DNA of 64,000 nt. Source: Ceratothoa steindachneri. Lineage: Eukaryota; Arthropoda; Malacostraca; Isopoda; Cymothoidae. The translations under genes and the position numbers were made by a program. Below, in pieces: positions 21,424 to 34,230 of the stretch. Each line of letters starts with the position of its first letter. Position 1 is the stretch's first letter. Under the pieces are notes generated by a model, which was given only the letters and a program-made list of their open reading frames with translations, made no database searches and was not told the DNA's origin. The DNA is taken from assembly GCA_963969495.1 (NCBI GenBank), contig OZ018328.1, forward strand, positions 8,881,468 through 8,945,467. Reading direction: 5' to 3'.

Positions 21424-24400
21424 AAACGCTATAACGATCGACTCGTCTACGGCAGATATGAGAAGTGAGGCCTTATTAATCCAATTATGTTGTAATGCAA
21501 AAAATAAAATTAATTTAGCCGTCATATATCGTCCTCCATCGCAAATAGAAAGAGAAGATGCTGCACTCTTTGATATGCTTTCATCTTGGGTTAGAAAAGG
21601 GACCACATTAGTCTGCGGCGATTTTAACTATCCAAACGTTAATTATAGTAACCTAACGTCAGATAAAGCTGGGGAGAGACTACTAAACTTTATTCTGGAG
21701 AATTTTCTCGTTCAAAAAGTGGAGGAACCAACTCGTGATAATAATATCCTCGATTTAATCATTGCGACTGACGAGTCATTGGTAGAAAATGTTTGTGTAG
21801 GAGAGCATTTAGCCTCGAGTGACCATAATGCGATTAGATTCGTAGTAAACACGTGTGTAGATGTAAAAATTAGTACACAACTCATGCCACGTTTTGGTAG
21901 CTGTAATTTTGATACTTTTCGCGAAAGGATTAAGGATGTAGACTGGGGAATGCGCTTCGGGAATAGGTCAGTAGGAGAAATGTACACTGAGCTTCGGCGT
22001 ACACTCCTTAGTGTAAATTTCGACTTAGTAAAGTATGTGCGCCGTAAGAGCGGGAAGTCGATGAGAGCGCCGTGGGTTAGCCCACTAATATTAAGCTTAA
22101 TTAAGGACCGAAATAGAAAATTTCAAATACATAAGAACAATGAGTCATTCATAAGTCGGCAAAATTACATAGATTCTCGAAGAGAAGTTAAACGGGCGGT
22201 TAGAGATGCGAAGCGGAAATATGAAATAAAACTGGCGAAGGATTCAAAGAAGGAACCGAAACGGTTTTACGGCTATGTAAAAAGTAGGAAACCCTTAAAA
22301 GGTTCAATAGGGCCAATTAAAGACAAAGATGGTCGTTTGACGGAATTTCCGGCGGAAATGTCTGAAATTTTAAATGAACATTTCACAAGCGTCTTTACTG
22401 TTGAAGATTCGTCCGAATTAGGATCGTTAGTTGAAGAAGTAGATAATAGTGATATTTGCATATCCGATATAACAGTTAATGAAGTGGAAATTCTTAAATA
22501 TATTAACCTGATGAAAAAGTCGAAATCACCCGGGCCCGATGGCGTTTACCCCACTCATTTAAAGGAACTTAAGAATGAGCTTGCGAAGCCGTTGCGTGCA
22601 ATTTTCAATCGCTCATTAGAAGATGGCGTAGTCCCTTTAGACTTCAAGCGTGCAAACGTTACACCAATATTTAAGAATGGGAATAGATACGAAGCAACGA
22701 ATTTTCGTCCTATTAGTCTAACTTCGGTAGTTGGAAAGCTTTTAGAATCGGTAATTAGAGATAGAATAGTGAGCCACCTCGAGCTAAATAATCTGATCAA
22801 AGATTCCCAACATGGATTTAGGCGGGCGAGATCGTGCTTGACAAATTTGCTGGAATTCTTCCATAAAATGATTTGCGTTTACGACGAAAGCAAAGCTGTA
22901 GATGTAATCTATCTAGACTTTAAAAAGGCGTTTGACACCGTTCCGCACGAGAGATTATTAATGAAAGTTAAAGCAATCGGTGTGAAGGGTAAGATATTAA
23001 ATTGGATTAGAAATTGGCTGAAGGATCGTTCGCAGCGAGTAGTTATAAATGGTGAATGTTCTGATTGGGTCAACGTCAGTAGTGGAGTGCCACAAGGCTC
23101 CGTTCTTGGCCCATTATTGTTTCTAATATATATAAACGATTTGGATATGGCGTATTTAGTACGATTTCTAAATTTGCTGACGACACGAAGCTGGGCAACC
23201 GTGCCTATGTAAGATCGGATGTAGAAAAATTACACAAGGACCTAAACTTGATTGTCAGATGGGCGGATAAGTGGCAAATGCAGTTTAATTTAAGTAAATG
23301 TAAGGTGATGCATTTGGGTTGCCATAATTTGAGGGTAGAGTATACCATGAAAGGCCAGGTCCTCGACGTAGTTAAATTGGAAAAAGACCTGGGAGTTTTA
23401 GTCTCGGATGACTTCAAAGTCACGAAACAATGCGCGGATGCATGTAAAAAAGCAAATCGTGTGCTGGGTTATATCGCGCGTAATTTCACGTTCAAATCCA
23501 AAGAGATAATTTTACCATTGTATAAATCACTTGTGCGTCCACTGCTCGAATATGCGGTTCAATTTTGGGCTCCATACTTAAACAAAGATATCGCGCAATT
23601 AGAAAGAGTGCAGCGTAGGGCTACAAAATTAATTCCCGAGCTGAGAAACAGGCCCTACGAGGAAAGACTCAGGGCATTAGATTTGCCATCTCTCGAAGGC
23701 AGAAGATTACGTGGAGAGCTAATAGAAGTATTTAAAATATTGAAAGGATTTTCAAACGTTGATTATAGGAATTTGTTCGAGTTGGATCACAGGGGAAACA
23801 CTCGGCAACACGGACTAAAATTAGTAAACAAGCGATTTAACACTAGTATAGCCCAAAACTATTTTACGTTTAAAATTACTCAAATTTGGAATAGGCTACC
23901 CACCCACGTAGTAGATAGTACGTCGGCAAATATGTTTAAAAACCGTCTCGACGCGCACTTAAATAGTATAAATATAACGTAGTCTGAGCACAGTAAATAA
24001 AAACGTCTTTGCAAAAAAAGTTTGAAGCGGAGGAACAACGAGAGTAAAAATGATGACTAAAAATGATGCCAGCGATTTCTCTTGCATGTGTAGTTTAGAT
24101 ATCCATTTTCTTTTCCGCCTATCCTATAAAAAGTCTTACTATCCTAAAACTAGATTTTCACCACTAGCAGTCGAGGGCTGCGGAAGTTGAGAAGAAAAAC
24201 TTTCTATCACCCCCCCCTAGGTTGAAGTAGTTAATAGGCATGACATTGTACACATGTAGATAAGTGTGTACAGTAGATTATATATTTAAAAAAAAAAATA
24301 ATAAAAAATAAAAAAAAAATATAGCATGTTAGAGATACACTCGTAGATAAGTGTGTATCGTAGTTTCGGATGTAGTGTAGCGGACTAGCCTCGAGCGGAC

Positions 24401-24449
24401 CTTAGGGTCTTTGCTGGTCCTAGATTCTGTAGTTCTGTAGTTCTTCTAT
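21424..24449 (+). mobile_element. CR1-like LINE B inserted in LINE A
   Basis: A plus-strand LINE head-to-head with LINE A. TTCTACTT at 21416-21423 recurs at 24450-24457 and is the likely target-site duplication. The 5' end is truncated inside the endonuclease. The 3' untranslated part (23986-24449) contains an A-rich tract (24286-24320), two related segments with GTAGATAAGTGTGTA (near 24258 and 24342), and ends in a short tandem ATTCTGTAGTTCTGTAGTTC, the kind of 3' repeat seen in CR1-type elements. LINE B differs clearly from LINE A in sequence and codon choice (more A/T at third positions), so it is a separate subfamily. Confidence 0.85.
21431..23985 (+). pseudogene. LINE B ORF2: truncated endonuclease plus reverse transcriptase
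   Basis: Open from the junction. The endonuclease half shows NLAVIYRPPSQIEREDAALF, LVCGDFNYPNVNY, EPTRDNNILDLIIATDES and LASSDHNAIRFVV; the N-terminal third is gone. A linker with PWVSPLILSLIKDRNRKF and SKSPGPDGVYPTHLKEL follows. RT blocks: FRPISLTSVVGKLLES, SQHGFRRARSCLTNLLEF, DFKKAFDTVPHERLL, SSGVPQGSVLGPLLFLIY. A single frameshift near 23150 moves the catalytic KFADDTKLGN block into another frame. The rest is open: WADKWQMQFNLSKCKVMHLG, KANRVLGYIARNF, LLEYAVQFWAPYL, RRATKLIPELRNRPY, ending at 23985. One lesion in about 2.5 kb suggests recent insertion. The Met at 21458 is internal, not a true start. Confidence 0.9.
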
Positions 24450-24464
24450 TTCTACTTTCTCTTC

Positions 24465-25182
24465 TTGAAAGTCACTGAATGGTGACGGGTTTTTCTATTC
24501 TCTTACTTAGGAAATTCGTGTTTGACACTAGGAATGTTGGTCCAGCCAGGCTTCTTACGAAGCCTGTGAAAGATACTTCGGTATGGGACCGATCCAAAAC
24601 GTTACGTTCCTAAGTTATTTCAAAATTGGACGAATGACCGATCTTCTCCAACAGATCATCTATCGTCTCTCACCGAATAATCCTTTCTCTTTCTTTATGT
24701 GGCTTATTTATAGCCTGGCGCCACCCCCATCTAAGGGGAAAAGGGCGAGGCCGCAGAGGTTAAGAGTGAGGGTCGAGGGAGCAGAGGCAAAAGCGAGGGG
24801 TAATGGAGAGGGTGGCACCGCGGTACCCAAGTCGGCTTCTTAATTAGAGGCACCGCCAACCTTCAACATCCTTGGTGTTCATTTTGGCTGACACCGATTT
24901 TTGTGGCGATTTAACCACGGGCTTCCGGATCTCGTAGGTGATTGAATCCTGTGAGCGCTACGTAATGGCCTTTGTTGGTCACTGGCAAAGCGGCTCGCTC
25001 CCGGCTACCTATGCAGCGGGGAGATTAAAAAGGGTAGGCCGTTCGACTGTTATTCCGCCGGTTACCGTTCCCGCGACTCTCCTCATATTACTCGATTTTC
25101 TTGTTTTCTCCGCAGGGGGGTGGGCTTTTACGTATATGTCTGCCTGGCCCCCCAGGAGGCTTTATGTTGTATTTCCCTTACA
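24465..25182 (-). repeat. 5' LTR, right part (interrupted)
   Basis: It resumes LTR homology after LINE A: GGAAATTCGTGTTTG at 24510 matches 14260, and CCAGCCAGGCTTCTTA at 24543 matches 14295. A short extra stretch (about 24477-24508) is absent from the other copy. It ends TTACA at 25182, followed by TGGCG, the candidate target duplication. An 86-codon frame at 24583-24843 is LTR sequence. Confidence 0.85.
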
Positions 25183-25494
25183 TGGCGCTATTTACACAAA
25201 GAGTTAGGATCTAATTTCGCGTCATAGACGAAATTAGAGGAACGGCGACCAAAATCCAGAAGATGCCTTTTGAGGTCAGTGAAATCACAAGACGCTTGGA
25301 AAAGATCCGTTAGAGGACCCAGGCTTAATTCCTATGCCCTAAGCCGCCCCACCTCCCACTTTCCCCTACCCTCAGTAGGTTGATGAAGTATTTAGGCACA
25401 TAAATGGAGAATAACATGGAAGATCGAGTTAGTCATCGAAACGACAATTTCCGGCGGCAGGGCCCGGCATCAAGGGAATCAATCTTAAATTAAG
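25183..25494. other. No gene; one hairpin
   Basis: Flank of the gypsy composite. A perfect stem CTAATTTCG/CGAAATTAG spans about 25211-25238. Nothing else recognisable. Confidence 0.5.
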
Positions 25495-25812
25495 AAGAAG
25501 CTTATTCAGAGCCAGTTACTGGTAGTCACACCGAAAATTAGCCCTTTAAAAACGAAGGAAGATTGAATTAGAGATCGATACTACGAAGTCCGGTGGGAGT
25601 GCCACGCCAATTAAAGAAAGGAACAGCGAAGAAGCTTATTCTGAGCCAGTTCCTGGTGGTCACACCGAAAATTATCCCTTTAAAAACGAAGGAAGATTGA
25701 ATTAGAGATCGATACGACGAAGTCCAGCCGGAGTGCCACGTTAATTAAAGAAAGGAACAGCGAAGAAGCTCATTCTGAGCCAGTTCCTGGTGGTCACACC
25801 GAAAATTAGCTT
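25495..25812. repeat. 134-bp tandem repeat, about 2.4 copies
   Basis: AAGAAGCTTATTC(A/T)GAGCC starts near 25495, 25629 and 25763. Each copy then carries CTGGT(A/G)GTCACACCGAAAAT, GGAAGATTGAATTAGAGATC and GTGCCACG. The spacing is 134 bp both times, and the units are over 90 percent alike by eye. No ORF spans the array. It may be a satellite fragment or the subterminal repeat of an element. Confidence 0.9.
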
Positions 25813-28680
25813 TGTTTGTATTGAAAATCACTTTCGTACATCTTTCTTCAGAGAAACCCCCTACCCCGGTTTTTAACAAAAAACAGAGATTTCCTCGTCA
25901 TTGAGGAACACCGAAAGTGAGCTCCCTCACCGCCCCCCCCATTCATCAGATGATTCACAGATGATTCACCGTTTGCTAATCGCTTGTCAGTGCGAACCAT
26001 TCCAAGATTAACCTGCAGATTGTAAAGGCATACCTTCACGGTCCCGTTGTTTAAATCATCTGACAAAGACTACATGCTCAACGCCATCCGACGCCCTCAC
26101 CAAAATCACCAGTTGCTTCAAGCCCGTCTCCGCGCCAGTCAAACAGCTGGGTGTCTGTGAACACGTCCACGCGCCTAACCGCAAAACATTTTTTTCGTCT
26201 ACATGAAATTCAAGGCCAAGGTCATTCTCTAGCCGGACTCACGTGTGGTTGTTTTAAAGGTAAAGAAGTCCAATTATTTTCGAGTGTCAATTAGCGTCGA
26301 ATATTAAAGTGAGCTTTGGGTTAACCATTACTTTATATTCATTTGTTTAAATTAGTAAGTCTCACATAAACTCGTTTACTTCATAGCTGTATAGTTTGTT
26401 TTTTAGATTTCTTTTTTTAATATTGTAATTAAAGATATATATTTTTTAGAAGTATTTAATTTAATCCTCGAAACGCTGCACTTAGCGCTAAAAATCCGCA
26501 AAGATTAAATAACGTAAAATAACATAGCTCCCTTAGAGAAAACGTAATCAATGAGTATTAAAGTACATAACAAACCTACGTATGTATACCACCACTCGGC
26601 CCTTACAGTACCACGAGAGAAAGCACCATTAAAATTCAGGAGTCTGATAATAATCGGTTTAATGACCAACTAGCAAGGCTACCCGGTGTTGCCATGGATA
26701 AAAAGTCCTGTCGCAAATAAATACAAAGGCATATTGTTCGAAATTCTTATATTTTGGCACAAAGTAACTTTACTTGTTAATTTTTATTATTTATGAGATG
26801 CAGGCAGAGTGAGGAGAATTGCGCGCTCTCCTCATCATTTAAACCATATAATATCGTATATCATATAATATTATATATTATTTTTACAATGAATAAACGT
26901 TTTACTTCGCGTGCCCTGCAATTACGCGCACGAGTGAATGGGCGTTAGTCAAGACCGAACAACGGTTTAGCCGCAGAAACAGATCAAGCGTCTTATGGAT
27001 ACAGATAAACCATCCAAATATTGATAGAATTTAGTGTAAAGTTTGTTACCTTCTTCACTGTAATGAAATATTATAAATCGCCGTGGTCTAATAAACTCTA
27101 CTAAACTAATATTAAATATTATTAAACTAATAAGGAAAAGCTTCTGGGCTAATTATAGTCGATCAAATAATAAAAGAATGTATCTAAGGAAGTTTAAAGA
27201 GGAGAATTTCCTCCTTGTTTGGAGAAATGGATTAAAACTAACCTAAACATTTGTGTACAGGCTTAAATTATATATTCCAAAAGGGTTGATACTGTATCGC
27301 ATAAACTACTTTAGACATAAGTAAAAGCCAACTGACAATGAAAGGATAAGGTACGTGCATGAAGGGATACAAAACGAGGTAGCTGAGCGAAAACACAGTG
27401 GGTATTAATGATTTTAAGAGTAATTGAATAAATACAAACGGTAAAAACACAGAAACTACAAAACTTAGCTTTTTAGTGACATCTTGGTGTGCAATAAATG
27501 AATTTATATTTGGACTTTGTCATTTGATCTTGAATTGTATCATCCCCTCCTTAATTCAAAACTTTTATTGTTTTCTTATTTATTTAATCTTTACTTCTCT
27601 TCTTCTCTATGTATTTATTTCAATATCGATTCTTGTTTTTCGTGATATGTTTCATTTTAGCTTTATATGGGTTGTCCAAAGGTTTCTGCCTAGATTTTGT
27701 CTAGACTATCTAAACTTCAATTCGATCAGGTAAACTTTTGAAGATGCATTGGTTAAATACTTGATGCTTTAATTATAGAAGTAGATGAGTTCTGAGTATG
27801 TAGCTTAGCTTTCATACCTCACTTTAGCCGAGTTTTGCTCTTATACTGATGAAGAGTCTCAAGCATTACACGTTATACATACAAACGTGTTTGTGTACCT
27901 GTTTAAAATTTTATGCTCAATTGTAATTAATATATCTTTTGGAAAACAATTATTTGTAAATTTTGTCGCCTGGTCAGTATTCCTGCCCCATTTCCCCTTC
28001 CCTACTATTTGTTAAAAAAGTGCCCAAACCCGGATATCTTTTATCGCTGGTTTCAACGGTGAAAGTTACTCTGTTTATTTTGCTTAGCTTAGTGAAAAAA
28101 AATCAATGATATTGCGAAATTGATTTACGTTCAAAAAGTGGACCTATGCTTCTTCTACTGAAGGAAAGTGGACTTATGATCTGTACACTCTTGCTGGATA
28201 TAGACGGATCGTTGCCAACCCTATTCGCAAGCTCTAAGGAAAAATAAACAGTATCTATTACAATGAGAACTATAGTTTGGACTTTGGTCCCTATTCTTCA
28301 CTTTGTCTGATCTCTTTTGCTCCTTTTCTTCAAACTATTCCAGGTACAAAACAAACACACGAATACCATTGCAAAGTTCCCTCTCCTCTCTCCTGCGAGT
28401 ATCTATGGATAGTATGCTAAGGAAATGATAGAGCCCTTTCCGTATTACTCTTTGGGGCGTCTTGGAGAGCCCAAAGCCTGACCAAAGGAAAGATATTTGA
28501 AAAAATGTACTGTACCCTGAATATTGTTTCTTAAGTCAGACTTATTAACATACAAAACGGCTATTCGGCAATTTGTACGAGAGTGGCTGATTGTGACCCC
28601 TTAACATCATGCAAGGCCGTTGAATGCCTTAAGACAATAAACTCAAACCAACGACACCCCCTCAAATTCTCTCACACCCT
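25813..28680. other. AT-rich sequence, nothing recognised
   Basis: Short frames at 25848-26066 (minus), 27268-27450 (minus) and 27476-27733 (plus) have no domain. The 26080-26240 part is richer in GC, but I could not match it to a protein. CTGATGA at 27849, followed by AACG, superficially recalls a hammerhead core without a convincing stem II. No RNA gene is seen. Confidence 0.45.
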
Positions 28681-28689
28681 AGTATCTCT

Positions 28690-29914
28690 TTCACGAGTAC
28701 CTTGACTATTGGGTCGGGTGCCACTCGGCAGAGGAAATACACGCCGAAATCGAAGGAAATGACCTTGTGGACGAAGGTACCTGAATTTATCAAGTTTAAT
28801 AACTACAAGCATCTCTTTAAGGTTCTCTTCGATGATACGGCAATGGCAAATAAGGCTAAGGAAAATGGCCTACTTCTCTTCAGCGTAAGAGTCTTTTCGG
28901 AGCAGATAGAACGCAAGGAGATGGCGAGTTGCAAATGTGCTTCCTGTGTTAAAAATGCAAAAACACACCATGGCCAACTGCCCGAACAAGAACTTAACTC
29001 TATGTTCCATCTGCTCAAGCCGGGAACATTTTTGGGCGTGATTGTAAAAGCACCACCCCAAAGTGCCTGGATTGCGAGAAGAACCCCTGCACCATGTATA
29101 TGACATGTCCGGTGATAAAAACAAGAGATCAAAAGACAACCAGAGAAAAAAATGTGAAAATGAAGAGATGAAAGCCAATACTACTTATGCCAAAGTTGTT
29201 AAAGCTGCTATCGCCTAGAGCAACAATCAGAAAACCTATCATCACATTGAAAATAAACAATCTAATAATATCATGTGTTGCATTTATCTTGCATACATTG
29301 ACAACATTACTAGACTAGGTCCCTTCGCCACATAAGTCAACTTCATGTTATTGAAAACAGAATGCAAGAGATGTAGTTTCCGGAGAACCTGCCTTCCGGA
29401 GAAATAATGCGCATCAGCGTAAATCACAGTGCGAGGCTACGTGCAAAAAATTTTTCCGCCCGAAAATGCAGTCAGTTTACGTGACCCTAGACTCCAGAAA
29501 CATACCAACACACAAGCTCCAAAACCTGCACCAAACACACAGACTAGCGAATCTACAATTACAGGTAACACGCAAACACACACCTCCAACATCGAAGCAT
29601 TGCGACCAGAGGAGCTGAGATCTCCACGAGCGAGGAAAACCTCGCTCACGCGTAGCTCAAGGTCAACTTTCTTATCTTCGTGCGGTAAAGAGTACCATCT
29701 CAGATACCACGCCAGGGGATTGAACCTCAAAATCGATTCCACCAAGTTAGCCCCCTTTCCAAAGGACCTGGATTTCCACGAAATAGACCAAAGTCTTAGG
29801 ACCGGGAGATACAAATGGAAATTTTCGCATAAAGTACCCGAGCAGCAGATAGAAGAGGACTCCACGCATGGAATAGTAAGATTCACCCCGACTGCTTCAC
29901 GACACCGAGTTTAG
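28690..29914 (+). pseudogene. I/Jockey-like LINE C ORF1 with zinc knuckles
   Basis: The frame 28702-29103 reads TLWTKVPEFIKFNNYKHLF, then KAKENGLLLFSVRVF, a gag-like RNA-binding part. After a frameshift near 28940 another frame gives CSICSSREHFGRDC-type (C-x2-C-x4-H-x4-C) and CLDCEKNPCTMYMTCPVIK, the Cys/His knuckle arrangement of I/Jockey-group LINE ORF1 proteins. The downstream open frame 29429-29914 is Thr/Pro/Arg-rich and reads as the variable tail. Several frameshifts and stops are present. The start is uncertain, since the frame is open upstream of the Met at 28702. Confidence 0.65.
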
Positions 29915-30027
29915 GAAGAAAAGTAACGTCAAGGAGCTCACCCCGCCTAATATACCACAAGGCGATAAAGTAGAGCGTGAATTAACGCCTACTTTACACC
30001 CACACACTAAAAAACAACACTACATAA

Positions 30028-30735
30028 AATGACGAAAAGACCTACTGTACTACATATAAACCTCAATGGGTGGGATGGAAAAAGTTCCATCTACAGCAAT
30101 ATCATAGGACAAAGAGACCCTGACATAATACTAATCGTGAAAAAGAACTAACGGCGCAGCAGCGCTTAAAATTTTTTAAATACGACGTCATTTCAAAAAA
30201 TCACAGCCAGGAACGGTATGACGGTGTGCGATAGCTGTGAAATAAAGGAATAAAATAGAGAACTTTGTAAAACCTATAGGAAACTTACCGTACCATTGAA
30301 TAACAACCACCAAGGCGCGGCTATGTGCCTATGCACAATATCTTTCAAATATTTAGCCACAGAAGAACCGTCTTCTGTGCCGGTATACCTCTTATAACAA
30401 TGCACGTAAAAACATCGAGACACTACTTGTCAGGCAGATTATGATGAACTTCGTAGCTGTATTTACAACCTATTTAACAAGGACTATAACTACAAAACCT
30501 GATATAGTTTTTACTAGTACTATTGAACCGGGCCCCATTATTCCGAGTGATCACCAGGCTATTAAAAAAATTGTAGGGATGAATGCAATTCAAATTCCAA
30601 TCGCAGAACGCAAGAGCTATAAGCAAGCGAACTGGGAAAATGACAAAGCCCAACTTTTCGAATAGAATCTCGCTTCGTTGCAAGAAGCCACTTTAGAAGG
30701 AATAGTAAAAGAATTAAAAATACTTCAACCTTTGA
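30028..30735 (+). pseudogene. LINE C endonuclease remnant
   Basis: TKRPTVLHINLNGWDGKSSI and RDPDIILIV near 30028-30140 match the start of an APE endonuclease. ERYDGVAIAVK-like sequence follows near 30212-30240. The frame 30441-30665 ends with KPDIVFTSTIEPGPIIPSDH, QAIKKIVG and YKQANWEN, containing the conserved SDH block and the region after it. The middle is full of stops. The order ORF1-EN-RT on one strand supports a single element spanning about 28690-32530. Confidence 0.65.
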
Positions 30736-30739
30736 TGAT

Positions 30740-31375
30740 TTTCAAATTGAATATATTATTTAATTTATGTAAATTATACATTGTTTCGGTTAAGTTGGTA
30801 CGACTGCTTGGTTTGTTTACCTTTGGAGTCGACTTTTGTTTTAAAATTATTATTGGATTTGCTTTTGTTGAGCATTATGCCATTAAAATTTTGATCTTGA
30901 ACTTTGTTCTCAAATTTATATTTTGTATTATTTTGCTTGACTTAGGCCACTAGAGTTTGGTTGGATATGTTAGATATTTCATTACTATAGTAATTGGTAC
31001 TTTAGTTAGGTCAGTAGCCAAGGTTAGTTAGACTTGTTTGGACTTTGGACCTTAAATTTATATATTGAGTTAAAGATTTATTTATAAAAGATGTTTAGGA
31101 CATTCTTATCCGCAAAATAATTTGAAAGGCCTCTTAATCCACTTACAGGTAAGCACTTATATTTTATGTATTAAAGATTTAAAAATAATTCTAATAATAG
31201 GCGAGGAGCTGGATAAACTAACTAATTACCTAATTTTAGCTTATTTACGTAGTATTCCTCGAATTTAATACAAAAACCCTCCCAGCTCCTTACTGGAGCC
31301 CGAATATGAGAGCTCCGACCCAAGAATATTAGTCATATGTTCAATTTAGTAGCATTAATAGGACCAAACCACATC
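30740..31375. other. Probable insertion inside LINE C
   Basis: About 640 bp of AT-rich sequence that interrupts the EN-RT linker: LINE-like coding sense stops near 30735 and resumes near 31380. The 91-codon frame at 30678-30953 becomes hydrophobic and has no domain. It could be a solo LTR or non-autonomous element. GGAGCTGG near 31205 and CCAGCTCC near 31285 are inverted, but they do not lie at the edges. Confidence 0.4.
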
Positions 31376-31379
31376 GCTC

Positions 31380-32530
31380 ACAGATGACCAAACGAAATAA
31401 AAAACGTGTTACAGACACTGAACACAAATTAACAGACACTACTGTGAGACAGAAAAATAACCAGGCTGGACATAGAAAAGGACTTAGTCATTCTGAAAAA
31501 GACTCACATATTCTGGGCGACAGTAAAACGTCTGAAAGGAAATCCACCACAAACAAAATACACAATTAAACATAACAACATATCAATTATGGAGACGGAC
31601 GAGATCATAGAAAACTTTAGAATCTTCTAGGCTTCAATCTCTAAAATAAACCTAAAAGAAAATGTTAATTACGCCCTCAAATTTGGAACTGAAATAATAC
31701 AACAATTAAACACACAGATACACAGAACATCTCCACATCATTGTGTGTCGCAGGAAAGATTGATGGAGAACTACGGCAGCAAAATTACTACCCTAGAACT
31801 CTCCCTTACTCTAAATCATTTCATCAACGAGCACCGAGATAAACTGGGCTGACCTAAGAGAATTATATCCACGTCCCTTCTAACGTCTGCAGTGGCCTAC
31901 TTAAAATCACGAACGACGCTGTGAACACAGTCTATTTTCCCGACCGGTGGAAATTGGCCAGACTGATATTTATCTCCAAATCAGGGCAGATCCGACAGCT
32001 CTGCTAGCTTTAGGCCGATAGCTCCTAAAATTGACTGGCAAATTCTTCGAGAATATATTAGCTAACAGAGTTAACTCTTTTCTCGATGAGGCCAACTTTC
32101 ATAACGAGCAGCAACACGGCTTTAGAAGAAAGAGAGAAACTGACACGGCACTAGCTGTGGTCCCTGAAATGCTAGCCAAAATCAAGGCAGACAAAAGGTA
32201 TGCCGAACTGAGGCTCCGCGATGTCCAAAAAGCCTTTGATAAGGTAGGAAAAAGAGGCTGGCAATTTAAGATCGTGCAAATAAGCCTCAACCCCATACTT
32301 GAGAGGCTTTTTTGCGATTACATAATGAAGAGAAGAACTTACAAACAAATCAAGGAATACCCCTGCCCTGAATTTTAACTCGAAGCAGATGTCCTACAAG
32401 TGGGCTGTATCAGTCCTCTACTGTACAACATTTATACACGTGACCTTCCACAACCACTCTCCGAGAGTACGATATACGTCTAATTTGCTAACGATATTTC
32501 GCAAATTTATACACGCACTTAAGTTCACAG
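31380..32530 (+). pseudogene. LINE C linker and reverse transcriptase (3' truncated)
   Basis: In a frame opening near 31515, WATVKRLKGNPPQTKYTIK-like sequence gives the EN-RT linker. From about 31890 the RT begins (ITNDAVNTVYFPDRWKLARL, in frames). The frame 32031-32378 reads LTGKFFENILANRVNSFLDE, QQHGFRRKRETDTALAVV and DVQKAFDKVGKRGWQFK. After a stop, CISPLLYNIYTRDLPQPLS leads to F-A-N-D at 32484-32495, where the catalytic box should read (F/Y)ADD, so one catalytic Asp is lost. LYNIYTxDLP followed by (F/Y)ADDISQI is typical of I/Jockey-group RTs, unlike CR1. Similarity ends near 32530; the thumb and 3' end are missing. Confidence 0.75.
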
Positions 32531-32627
32531 GGAATTTATGTGGAGATTTACATAGTGAACACTTATTTTCAAGCCAAGTGTGATATCCGAGCTTCCCTTA
32601 TTAATTTATCTCTCCAAAAACCTTATT

Positions 32628-34134
<1,507 letters not shown>

Positions 34135-34152
34135 GGGGGGGGGGGGGGGGGG
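34135..34152 (+). repeat. Poly-G tract (18 G)
   Basis: A run of 18 consecutive G. It can form a G-quadruplex, and its length in the assembly may be unreliable. Confidence 0.9.
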
Positions 34153-34154
34153 TT

Positions 34155-34230
34155 ATATCAGCGTATCCGCTCAATTGGTAGCCAGCTCATTACACTGATG
34201 AAGGTTTTTTGTTCACGCTGTCTGGGAATG
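34155..34230 (+). repeat. tRNA-like sequence, possible SINE head
   Basis: CCGCTCAATTGGTAGCCAGC resembles a tRNA D-arm with an A box. CTCATTACACTGATGAAGGT follows as an anticodon-arm-like hairpin (TCAT/ATGA), then a degenerate GTTC where the B box would be. The acceptor stem does not pair, so it is not a working tRNA. A degraded tRNA-derived SINE or pseudogene is the likeliest reading. Confidence 0.3.

Larger units (their letters stand above)
17645..24464 (-). mobile_element. CR1-like LINE A, itself interrupted by LINE B
   Basis: A minus-strand non-LTR retrotransposon inserted in the 5' LTR. From its 5' side it carries an ORF1 remnant (acidic Glu/Lys tract plus SGNH esterase) and ORF2 (APE endonuclease, linker, RT). 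It ends near 17645 in a short tandem tail, read on the minus strand as TTGTTGTTACTCCTTGTTG. Tandem 3' tails and esterase-bearing ORF1 are known for the CR1 clade. The 5' end is truncated in the pyrimidine-rich (plus strand) Glu/Lys tract, which also took the LINE B insertion. Without LINE B the element is about 3.8 kb. Confidence 0.85.
13331..25182 (-). mobile_element. Minus-strand gypsy LTR retrotransposon with nested LINEs
   Basis: Two direct copies of a 1.58-kb sequence (13331-14909, and 16750-17644 plus 24465-25182) flank an 1.84-kb interior. Read on the minus strand, the LTR starts TGTA (TGTAGAGG or TGTAAGGG) and ends CACGACA in the outer copy. Flanking pentamers TGGCA (left) and TGGCG (right, 25183-25187) agree at four of five bases, as expected for a target-site duplication. 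The interior carries a gag-like coiled-coil region near the 5' LTR and an RNase H end near the 3' LTR; most of pol is deleted. The 5' LTR is split by a 6.8-kb LINE insertion. Confidence 0.8.

Noticed and set aside
27849..27900. CTGATGA followed by AACG as a hammerhead ribozyme
   Set aside because: No stem II pairs between the boxes and GAAA is missing; chance match.
28803..29178. Minus-strand ORFs of 102-109 codons at LINE C ORF1
   Set aside because: They are antisense shadows of the zinc-knuckle ORF1 with no similarity of their own.
34155..34230. A functional tRNA gene
   Set aside because: The A-box-like part is good, but the acceptor stem and B box do not form; kept only as a tRNA-like repeat at low confidence.
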